Assembly: GCA_013176395.1 (NCBI GenBank)
Contig: JABMLP010000002.1
Location: 2,170,001-2,234,000, forward strand
DNA length: 64,000 nt
Reading direction: 5' to 3'
DNA from: Venturia oleaginea
Lineage: Eukaryota > Ascomycota > Dothideomycetes > Venturiales > Venturiaceae
The notes under the pieces were generated by a model. It did no database searches. It was not told the DNA's origin and worked only from the letters and a program-made list of their open reading frames with translations. Below are positions 31,152-39,757 of this stretch, one piece after another (position 1 is the stretch's first letter; each line of letters opens with the position of its first letter). A program made the position numbers and the translations under genes.

Positions 31152-34100
31152 CATGCTGCCATGGGCGATCAGGAATGGGGAGAGGCTTTAATAGTCCAGG
31201 AGTCTTATCTCGAGGGACTGACGATCTCCTGCATGACTGACAGGCGGCGACGTATCGATCGATGTCTCCATTCATACGAGGCCAGTAGAATTTGCGGGTG
31301 ACGATCTTACGGGTTTTGTTTCGTCCGGGTTGCGCTGCTGGCAGCGAGGCATGAATTTCATTTAGCAGTTGAGTACGGAGGTTGTCGTCTTCAGGCACGA
31401 ATAATCTTCCTTGGTAGAGCAACAGCCCGTCCTGCAACCTCAAATAGGTATGATCCTTCTGAGCGAGAACTCTCCATTCTTCAAGTGAATTAGATTCCCG
31501 GTTCGCTTTGAGTAACCGATCCACCAGCAACATCTGGTTGCTATCGAGGTCCAGAGGGCAGAGTTCCACTCCAATCTGGTCATCTTTTACCATTTGCATA
31601 GTCCTAGCCGCATTTGCTTTGGCCTTTTGTGATTTCAGTTCATCGGCCTTGCGAGAGAGAGCGTCGGCAATGATATTTTCTTTGCCTGGCCGGTAGACGA
31701 TCTTGAAGTTGTATCCAGAGATCAAATCAGCCCAACGTGCTTGCCGTTGGTTTAGTAGCCTCTTTGTCGTAAAGTACTCCAGGGCACGATGGTCGGTAAT
31801 CGCGGTAAATTGTAATTGGGCTCCTCGAAGAAGTGCACTCCACTCCTCCAGGCCTCGAATCAACGCTAGCATTTCCTTGTCATGGATCTCGTAATTCAGT
31901 TCATGAGTGTCCATTGTTTTGCTGTAGAAAGCTACAGGGTGCCATTCGCCATCCTTTCCAAGTTGGGAGAGAGTGCCTGCTACTACTCCATCGGATGCGT
32001 CGGTCTCCATTCGGGTTTCGGCGAACGGGTCATAGAGGGCTAGGCACGAAGCTGTTGTCAATGCATGCTTGAGCTTCTCAAAGAACTCCATGCAATCTTC
32101 ATCAAAGTCGAAAGGGGTATCCTTTCTGGTTAGCCTGATAAGTGGTTTTGCCAGCCTTCCAAAATTTCGGATGAAGCGTCTGTAGAAATTACAGAAGCCG
32201 ATGAAAGACTGAGTCTGCCTCACGGTTCGTGGTTGCTTCCAGTGTTTGACGATGGCTACCTTGTCTGGGTCGACGCGTATACCGGAGGTACTGATGATAA
32301 ATCCAAGGTACTTTGTCTCAGTGACATCGAATTCGCTTTTCTTGATATCTGCCTGGAGTTCTGCAGCGCGTAGTCGTTCAAGAACTTTGCGTACGTGAGC
32401 CGTATGCTCCAAGGAGTCCTCTGAATAGATCAAAATGTCATCAAGGTAAGCGGTACAGAAGTCGTCGAGGTAGCCCATCAGGATGGTGTTCATGTATCTC
32501 TGCCATGTAGCAGGTCCATTGACCAATCCTTCCATCATGACTTTGCATTTGAAGCTTCCGTAGCGAGTTCGAAACGTAGTGAGGTCTTCAAAGTCCGGGT
32601 CCATCCGAATTCGATGGAAAGCTTGTCGGATATCTAGCTTTGTAAAGATCTTGGCCTTTGACAATCTAGCCATTATCTCTGTGATGAGCGGAATAGGATA
32701 TCGGTCTTCCTTTGTGAGCGTGTTGAGTCTGCGGTAATCAATACAGAAGCGGAACTTCTGCTTCTCCCCCTCGGGCGTGGGCTTCTTGACAATGAGCACA
32801 GGTGATGCAAATGGTGACGAGCTGGTCTCAATAAAGCCTGATTCCAAGTTCTTCAAGAGCCATTCTTTGATAAACTGTAGCTCATCCAAGGACATATTGT
32901 AGAGTGGACAGAAACCGGGCGCAGCCTTTCCTTCATCCAACACAATAACGTGGTCAACGCCTTCTCGGTGTTCTGCCAGTCGATTTGAGTCTGCTTCTGA
33001 GAAGCAGTCCTTGTATAGTATATGCTTATTAGGTAGCTTCTTCTCGATCATTGTCCTCATCTCCGGGGATTCGTCCTCTGGGAGTTCACCTTGCAGTGCT
33101 GCTAGGGCGATTTTCAGCCGGTCATGGTGGTCCTCAGTAGAATCGATTCCTCGTTCCTTCCTGAGCTCACTCATCCTCTTTTCGATTTCATACAAGGATA
33201 TGGATCCAGCGGTGACTTCTTTGTCTTTTAAATTCAAGCGGAAACCTGAATAGTTGATCATACAGCGGTCAAGCTTCTTACCCGCAATCTTTGAGCTATC
33301 GTGTCCGGAATCCAAGGCGTTGATATCTGTACCGGCTGCCTTTAATTGCTTATCCATGATGCGGTAGCCTCTTGCTTGCTCCCATTTCAGTGTCTGGTAA
33401 TATCTGACCGGCAGGTCTTCTTCTTGGTAGTTACCGAAATTGGAGAGGTCTGAACAACTACTATCAGTGTTGCTTTCCGAGTCTACAGAGACGTCTTCTT
33501 CTGAAGTGTCGATCGTATCATTCTCGCGTACCAGTGGCGTTGACTCCGCGTTTCTTACTATCGATGGCTCGAGTTCGTTAGATTGAGGTCGGGTCGATTT
33601 CGGCCGTTTGAGCAGCTGTACGTTGTCCCGAAACCGTTTAGCCTGGTTGCCGGCTCTCCGAAGATCATCCTGTCTCATCCTCTTTCTCTCTTGTCGATAT
33701 TGTTCTGGATAGCCTCCGAATTAACCGTCACTTTCCTATCCTTCTCTACTATCACTACCTTCTGTATCGGTGTCTCTCTTTCGGCCATCCTTCCAGATAA
33801 TGCGCTGCATCTCGGGATCCGGTACGACCTTGTTGTGAGCCATCCACGTCCTTCCCAGAATTACATCGTGGTGTCCTAATGTTACTTCCAGGAAAGGAAC
33901 GTTGTACTCCTGCCTTCCGTCGATTTCCATGTGCAACAGCGTTGCATGCGATATTGCCTCCTCCTGATTTCCTTTGTAACCGGTCGCCGTAGCTTGTGTC
34001 TCGAGGGCTCGTCGATCCACGTTTGGGAGTAGGTGTTGCAGCTTCTGTGCGCATCGTCGGTTAATGAAGGCATAACCGTTTGCTTCGGTGTCAAGAAGAG

Positions 34101-34242
34101 CTCGGGATCGGACACCCATGCCGTTGAAGTAGAGGATAACATCGAAAGTGAAAGCGTTGCCGCCGAACAACTTAAGAGATGAGACATTGAAGTTTTGCAC
34201 CTGATATCGGAAAGAAAGATCTCGATTGCTAGGACCTGGCAT
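31152..34242 (-). pseudogene. Gypsy D pol with two nonsense codons, 3' truncated
   Basis: The frame runs from 34242 (MPGPSNRDLSFRYQ) through a protease-like part (ALLDTEANGYAFINR, where DTG reads DTE; VILGRTWM) to TAG at 33736-33738 and TAA at about 33721-33723, then stays in the same frame from 33678: RT (FCIDYRRLNTLTKEDRYPIP, YLDDILIY), RNase H (METDASDGVVAGTLSQ, IHDKEMLALIRGL, ITDHRALEYF) and the integrase zinc region (KFYWPRMNGDIDRYV, CQSCRR). Both stops are explained by C to T in CAG and CAA. The family differs from A, C and E. Confidence 0.88.
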
Positions 34243-34259
34243 GGTGACTTTTACCAGGT

Positions 34260-35738
34260 CTATGCTTTTGGGTGTTCTGACTCAATCCCGCCAGCGCCAT
34301 CCATTACGGAGATGGAGGCCTCTGGGCAGTTCTTCATGTAATGTCCCTCCTTCTTACACTTGAAACACTTGCGCTCCTGAGCCAACTGGACCGCCTGATC
34401 AATGTTTAATCCTACGTTCTTGTAGCGATTGAATGCTGCGCGTGCTTTTTCGGGGTCTCGCTCCCGTCGACCTCCACCTAATCCATTGTTTCCACCACCG
34501 CTGGACTGCCCTTGAGGCGTGCTCGTACCTGCACCGGTGTTGTTCGAGGAGTTCTGTCGGTTGCCGTTCGACTTGCTGTTCTTCTTGGCCGTAGTTGCAG
34601 CGTCGAGAGCCTTGCGCTCTTCTTGTGTCTGAATGTAGGTTCGGGAAAGGTTGGATGCCTTAAAGCACAGCTTCTCGTAGGTCAGATCTGGGTCGCCGGC
34701 TTCTCCTGCTGTACCTTCCTTGAGGCGGGTATACAGCTTCTCGTGGATATCCTCCTTCCAATCGTCCTTGTCTACCTTGCACTGCATCGCAAGGGTCTCA
34801 AATTGATTCTTGAAGTTCAGGAAGTCGGTGTAGGGCTTCATAGTCAGCGACTTGTACGCCTTCTTTGCGTTCTGCTTCTCAAACAGGTCTGCAAATCGCT
34901 CAGTGGTAACCTTCCATACCTTGTCCATTGTACGGTCGGCCGCATTGATGAGTAGTAGGGCGTCTTTTGCATTAGGTTCCTTTACAAGGTTCATAAAGTA
35001 GGCAACAGACATCTCGTCGTTGTAGCCCTCTGCCTTCAGCTTGTTTTCCATTGCATTGCGCCAATGCTTGTACTCCGTGGGAGTGTATTTGTCGGTCAAT
35101 AGGTCAGGGTGTGGAAGTTTGATCTTCGAAAAGCCGCCTTCCGATCGAGAACCAAATCCGGACAAGTCGTCACCCGATATGAGGTTCTGTCGCAAACTCT
35201 GTCGGGTCGCATTGTATTTGATATTAAGAGCTTCATACTTGTCGAATATCGCCGCACAAGCTTCCTTTTCTTTTGCTAGTGCTTCCTCCGCACTGTTAAG
35301 CATAGCCGTCTGTAGGCGGAGCTCATGAGACTTGCTTTCGATCGTAGCATCTCTTGCCTTTAGGAGTTCTCCTCCTTTCGCTGCTAACCTATCCGTCAGG
35401 TCTAGGCAGATCTCTAGCTGCTGTTGTTTGATATTGCTGCTATGTATCCATTGAAGAATTTCTTTAACCATCTGTGGCTTCAACTGGTCGTCATTAATAA
35501 CAGCCGCAATCGTTGCTTCGCTTGCTAGCCAACCCGTAGTCGCGTCCGCCCAGGGTACTACAAGTATCAGGTCGTCGGTGTCTTCCTTCCTGCTGTGAGC
35601 GATGCGGGTAGCCTTATCGGCATTGTATTCTGGAGCCTGGAGGTTCAACTCGGTGAAGTCCTCTGGAGTCTCTGCAGCTTCAATAGCCTCTCGGAGCTGG
35701 GTCATAGGCGTGTCGCCACTGTAGCGAAACGGCGCCAT
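34260..35738 (-). CDS. Gypsy D Gag
   Basis: 492 aa, no stop. N-terminal part with an Ala/Glu-rich probable coiled coil (about residues 105-180), gag core (KLPHPDLLTDKYTPTEYKHW, FLNFKNQFETLAMQC), a Gly/Asn/Ser-rich linker and a zinc knuckle CFKCKKEGHYMKNC near the C-terminus. It ends two codons after CCCAAAA. Confidence 0.88.
   Translation of the reverse strand: MAPFRYSGDTPMTQLREAIEAAETPEDFTELNLQAPEYNADKATRIAHSRKEDTDDLILVVPWADATTGWLASEATIAAVINDDQLKPQMVKEILQWIHSSNIKQQQLEICLDLTDRLAAKGGELLKARDATIESKSHELRLQTAMLNSAEEALAKEKEACAAIFDKYEALNIKYNATRQSLRQNLISGDDLSGFGSRSEGGFSKIKLPHPDLLTDKYTPTEYKHWRNAMENKLKAEGYNDEMSVAYFMNLVKEPNAKDALLLINAADRTMDKVWKVTTERFADLFEKQNAKKAYKSLTMKPYTDFLNFKNQFETLAMQCKVDKDDWKEDIHEKLYTRLKEGTAGEAGDPDLTYEKLCFKASNLSRTYIQTQEERKALDAATTAKKNSKSNGNRQNSSNNTGAGTSTPQGQSSGGGNNGLGGGRRERDPEKARAAFNRYKNVGLNIDQAVQLAQERKCFKCKKEGHYMKNCPEASISVMDGAGGIESEHPKA
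34266..34272 (-). promoter_or_regulatory. Canonical -1 slippery heptamer C CCA AAA, gypsy D
   Basis: In the gag frame the minus strand reads CAC CCA AAA GCA TAG. CCCAAAA fits X XXY YYZ. Pol (ATG 34242) is in the -1 frame, open from the slip site (KSIDLVKVTMPGP). The site therefore plausibly produces Gag-Pol. Confidence 0.7.
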
Positions 35739-35830
35739 CTCAAATCGTACTTTTTTTGGGAGTAACTGTGTCGTTTCGGTCGTGAAACGGATCGGTGCCT
35801 CGTTTCGGAAGCAATGGTCGGCTTCGAATC

Positions 35831-36030
35831 AGTGAGCAATGGTCGGTTCAAAGAAAAAAGGTTGTGAGACTGGTCGGTGTCTCTGGTCAGGTCGGCATCG
35901 CGTGTTGAGCAATGGTCGGCTCAAAGAAGGTCGTGAGACTGGTCGGTGTCTCTGGTCAGGTTGGTATCGTGTGTTGAGCAATGGTCGGCTCAAAGAAGGT
36001 CGCGAGACTGGTCGGTGTCTGGTCAGGTCG
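35831..36030 (-). repeat. About 67 bp tandem repeat, three copies, gypsy D leader
   Basis: Units contain GAGACTGGTCGGTGTC, then TGTTGAGCAATGGTCGGC and TCAAAGAAGGTCG. Located between primer site and gag, as in A and B but unrelated in sequence. Confidence 0.85.
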
Positions 36031-36101
36031 GGGTCGGTTTTGACTGCTTATTGTCGTAAACAATCTGGAACTATTTGTCGCTGTTCTAAGCGTGAGGGTT
36101 G

Positions 36102-36112
36102 ATCTGATATAA
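36102..36112 (-). other. Gypsy D self-primer binding site
   Basis: Plus-strand ATCTGATAT (36102-36110) plus two spacer bases. The exact reverse complement ATATCAGAT is in the LTR at 36178-36186. Confidence 0.5.
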
Positions 36113-36264
36113 TGTCACGGCGAGCATTGAACCAGACAGAATGAACTAAGATTCCATTTACTCAGTGTGATGAGAGAATATCAGATAGAGAGTAAGTAAC
36201 TACGGGGCGCGCGAGTTGATGTTCCTCTCGCCACAGTGTGGCTGCGAAACGTTGTCATGTGACA
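36113..36264 (-). repeat. Gypsy D 5' LTR
   Basis: 152 bp, TGTCACGGCGAGC to TGTCATGTGACA, bounded by the leader on the left and gypsy F gag on the right. Only one copy is in the window, so the ends rest on the TG/CA rule and on the point where F gag homology stops. Confidence 0.7.
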
Positions 36265-37221
36265 AAGATGGCCACCATGCCATGCCGTCACAATCTTGCA
36301 GTCTTTGACCATATGCCTGTTCTTTCCACAACGTAAGCATGCCCCCGATTCGCGACGTCGTTGAATTTCTTCTTGGGATACCCATTTTGCTTGGTTTGAC
36401 TTTGTGGGTTCCCAATCCATTTTCTCTTGAATGTTGGGCTTCGTTCCTATCTCGGGCCGGTCTACTATTTGGGCAAAGGTACCTGGAGTTGATTTCAAGG
36501 CTTGTAGTTTCGCGTCAATGTCGAGTAGGCCCTGCCGGTATTTCAAAAAGCTTGTGGTATCCAGTGATGCCGTAACGAGCAGTTCGCGAAAGCCTTTGGA
36601 TAGGGTTAAGTTCAGGGTATTGATCTGGACACAGTCGCCCCATGTGCTGCCTCCCGCCCTTGCTAGCAAATCGTCAAATTTTGGCATGAAGCTACTCAAT
36701 GACTGCCGTGGTCCTTGTCTTAGAGAGTTGAGCTGAGCCAGTGCATTCTGTTGTTCGTTGGGATCCCCGAAGACTGATTCGGCGTATTCAAGGAAGTTCT
36801 CGGGGGTCTGATTACTCTCCGAGGTCGACGCGACCCAGGCTCGTACTCTGTTCTGGGCCGTATTTTCCATGCTCATGTATAGGTAATTGAAACAGTCCGC
36901 TGAGGTCCCAATCGCTTCTCTATCCGTACGAACTTTTACTATCACTTGCAGTTTCCATGCTGCCCATGTCGATCGTATCCCGCTGTATTTCGAAAGATGG
37001 GGAAAACTGTGGCGGGGTCGTCCCGATCGAGGTACTACGGATATAACATTCGGTATCGACGTAGCAGGGCTCTGCGTGGCAGAGCTCTGTGTAGCCCGGA
37101 TTTCAGATACCACTTCCTGGTTCTGTCGTTTCAAGGCCTCGTTTCTTGCCCGGAGCTCCTGAATCATCATAATCAGCGACTCCATCGTGGGCTGTTGTTG
37201 CTGCTGTGAACCGTCTTCCAT
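36265..37221 (-). pseudogene. Gypsy F gag, 3' truncated
   Basis: From ATG 37221 (MEDGSQQQQQ). Gag core with FPHLSKYSGIRSTWAAWKLQ, SVFGDPNEQQNALAQLN and FMPKFDDLLARAGGSTW, then MDWEPTKSNQ and zinc knuckle CLRCGKNRHMVKDC. It ends at HGGHL at the gypsy D LTR. Distantly similar to gag of A and B (same MDWEPT before the knuckle). Confidence 0.85.
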
Positions 37222-37365
37222 AGCTGCGTATTCGTTTCGTATGCAACTATAACGCTCAAATCTCTTCTTACTTAGGACGCAAAGCACGCGTACTCATCCG
37301 CGGCTAATCCCAGGTGGAAGAGTCGTAACAAGTCCGCGACGATACTCGCACGGTCCAGCTTGTTC

Positions 37366-37371
<6 letters not shown>

Positions 37372-37400
<29 letters not shown>
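37372..37400. repeat. (GA)n microsatellite in gypsy F leader
   Basis: About 14 AG dinucleotides directly beside the primer site. Confidence 0.95.
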
Positions 37401-37402
<2 letters not shown>

Positions 37403-37411
37403 AGATTGTAA
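37399..37411 (-). other. Gypsy F self-primer binding site
   Basis: Plus-strand AGCTAGATTGTA (37399-37410) plus one spacer base. The exact reverse complement TACAATCTAGCT is in the LTR at 37466-37477: 12 nt, the longest of the set. Confidence 0.72.
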
Positions 37412-37653
37412 TGTGACGGGTTAAGATCATGCCTGAATACCAGAGAAAACCACCCAAATGTGCAATACAATCTAGCTAAGGAGGAAAAGATAGATACACA
37501 GTTGCAAACTCCTTTTGAAGCAGAAACCAAGCCATTCACATGCTTGCCGCTGAATCATTCCGAGGTTTGACAGGAGATGCCAAGCCATTCACAAGCTTAC
37601 CCTAGAGAGATAGGCAAAGCCTAGATAAAGGCTCAAGGGTCTAGCCCGTGACA
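37412..37653 (-). repeat. Gypsy F 5' LTR
   Basis: 242 bp, TGTGACGGGTTAAG to CTAGCCCGTGACA. Single copy in the window. Confidence 0.75.
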
Positions 37654-38776
37654 CCAGGACGTACCTCGTATACCCGAAGCCCTAATGGTACCTAACCGGT
37701 CCATTCGTGCTGTAGAGAGGGAATCTTCAGCCCAATCTCACCACAAAGAAGTCATTATCCCGACAACTGAACCTACTGAAACCGAAAATTCTACGGCAAT
37801 AGCTATGGCAATGGTAGCAACTATAGTGATGATGAGGCCGCCGAATTACCACGGAAAAGAGGCCGCCCTTCGAAGGCTCGTATGACTGCAACTACTCGCC
37901 GCCATATACAATCTGGGTACGTCTCTAGCAGCGATATTGAGTGGACATTGGATAACACAGTTAGTTATGATGACTACGAGAATGCCAATCCTATCACGCC
38001 TTACAATCCTCGCTCTTCAAGTCGCTATAGAACGCCATCAGTGTTACGCAGAGGCTATGGCTCAAGTAATATAGCTGGAATTGGCTATTCCGTACAGTGA
38101 GGTTCAAGTAATTCTGGGGCGACAATATCGTATCAAACAAGTGTAGCGAAGTTTGTGAGATATAAGAGTCGTGAATTGTGCTAAGTAACTAAAGCAATAG
38201 CGAAGTAACTATGAGAGTGAAGATACGAGATACTGAGGGAGCAGTGTCTCGTCCTTTATATAGAGATCCCATCTCTATGAAAATCCTCCGTTCATTATGA
38301 TCATCCCGATCATGATGAACAGCCTGAGCGGAATGAACACAAACGTTCATTCTGCTTACCTTGCCAAGAATGATCAACCACGTGATCCTTCAACCCCGTG
38401 TAACAATCATCCAATCATAAGAAGACATGATGGTATGCACTTAGGAATCCAAATGCATACGAATGCATCAAATATAATCCTGTACACGCTCACGTGACAG
38501 TATCCGTAACAATCAGTCAGGGTCAAAGATAACGAGAAAACAGAGATGATTCTGGCTAAATTGAAGCCGGAATCTACGAAAGAGAGAGTGGCAAAGAGGG
38601 CTAAGATTGATGACACTGTGAGCGCTGCAATGGCGGCATTAAGAGAGATAGATCCGCAGATTAATATTGAGTTGCCACAACTGGCGAATGACGAGGAATG
38701 GTCAATTGACCCTAGGGGCTTTGCTACACATTACGGAGAGACATATTACTTATACAAGAAGAAGATTGAGCTGTAG
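37654..38776 (+). pseudogene. AT-hook protein gene remnant, split by a solo LTR
   Basis: One frame is recognisable from 37654 to TAG 38774-38776. It holds an AT-hook (LPRKRGRPSKAR, about 37848-37883), a Ser/Tyr/Asn-rich stretch, then after the LTR RVKDNEKTEMILAKLKPEST and an acidic C-terminal part ending YYLYKKKIEL. Excising 38042-38511 with one TSD copy joins the halves exactly in frame. Upstream of the AT-hook are TAA and two TGA codons explained by CAA and CGA changes. The 5' end is cut off by gypsy F. I do not recognise the family; it could be a host nuclear protein or an accessory transposon gene. Confidence 0.6.
38042..38511 (-). repeat. Family H solo LTR, TSD ATCAG
   Basis: 470 bp on the plus strand from TGTTACGCAGAGG to GTATCCGTAACA; ATCAG at 38037-38041 and 38512-38516. 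Longer than the 4093 copy, with extra sequence in the middle. Confidence 0.93.
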
Positions 38777-38962
38777 ATAACGCATTGTAGTGGTGGAGTT
38801 CAAAAAGTTGTGGTTTCGAGTTCGAAATATTGACACAAAATGTTCGGATGGCAACGCCTTCACGTGACTTTTGGAACTGAAATCGCACTGAAATCGCACT
38901 GAAATCCCTGTAAAATTTAGCCCAGGATGGATCGCACTGTTTGATTTATTTAGATAAATAAA
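38777..38962. other. AT-rich spacer between AT-hook remnant and gypsy H
   Basis: Contains a short tandem GAAATCGCACT and repeated TGTAAAAT/TGTAAAT words of unclear origin. No gene seen. Confidence 0.4.
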
Positions 38963-39706
38963 TTAAATTAAAATGGCTGTAAAATCCCGCGATTTACACC
39001 CAAAAGAGCTGTAAATCACATGTTGTGACCGTAGTGGCAGGTCCCGAGGCTGATCTTCTTTCCGACTGATTTCATCCTTGATGTTCTCCTTGAGGCCATC
39101 ATAGTATCGGCTGAGCAGGGCCTCACTTCCCCAATTAAGGTGTGCAGCGATGCGCTGGAAGTGGGCGGAGTAATCTGCTGCGGATGTATGCTGTCTCAAA
39201 GCCTTGAGCTCTCTTTCCGCAATACGTTTCTCATCGACGTTGCCGAACGTCATGTTGATCTGTTTGAGAAATTCGCCTTATTGGGTGAAGAGTCGTTTAC
39301 CAGGGTAATCCATTGGATCCGAGAGATACTCGTTGAGGCGATCCTCCAACAGAGCATAAGCAGTTCCTCGCATTTAACTGAGAACAAACATGATTTTCTT
39401 TTCCTGAGTATCGAACTCGGATTTGTTCCAGTACATGTAAAGGTTGGCTTGGTTTAAGAACGTTTTGAGTTTTCCGCGTTCTCCCTTGAACACCTCGGGT
39501 GGATTGACCTCTGCTTTGTTTCGATCGTCGTGGGATTCGTTCCGTCCTGAAGAGCTTGGTATAGCTTGAGTTGCCATTTCTTCTTCAGGCTCGTCTTCGT
39601 CCGACTCGGGTTCTGCCGTACGTTGTCTTTGCGGTGGAGGCGGTGGAGGCGACGGTGGAATGAATTCTTTTCGTTTTCCTTGACCTTTGGATGAAACCGT
39701 GGACAT
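38963..39706 (-). pseudogene. Gypsy H gag with two nonsense codons, 3' truncated
   Basis: ATG 39706 (MSTVSSKGQGKRKEF), a Pro-rich and acidic N-terminus, gag core from EVNPPEVFKGERGKLKTFL through YMYWNKSEFDTQEKK, then TAA, ALLEDRLNEYLSDP, a second TAA, and MTFGNVDEKRIAERELKALR to about KEDQPRDL. All parts are in one frame; both TAA codons fit CAA to TAA. Confidence 0.8.
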
Positions 39707-39745
39707 AGATTGTTGGACAATTCGTCAACTCTACTGTATAAAGCG

Positions 39746-39757
39746 GTATCTTCACTA
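39746..39757 (-). other. Gypsy H self-primer binding site
   Basis: Plus-strand GTATCTTCACT (39746-39756) plus one spacer base. The exact reverse complement AGTGAAGATAC is in the LTR at 39932-39942. Confidence 0.68.

Larger units (their letters stand above)
31152..36264 (-). mobile_element. Gypsy D, truncated in integrase
   Basis: Minus strand: 5' LTR 36264-36113, primer site, repeat-bearing leader, gag 35738-34260, pol 34242 to 31152 where it meets gypsy C's 3' LTR at DRPWQH in the integrase. No 3' LTR remains. D sits inside the gag of gypsy F (right flank AAGAT). Confidence 0.88.
36265..37653 (-). mobile_element. Gypsy F, 5' end only
   Basis: Minus strand: 5' LTR 37653-37412, self-primer site, a GA-repeat leader, gag from 37221 to 36265 where gypsy D's LTR cuts it. 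Pol and the 3' LTR are missing. F itself was inserted in the AT-hook gene remnant (right flank CCAGG). Confidence 0.82.
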
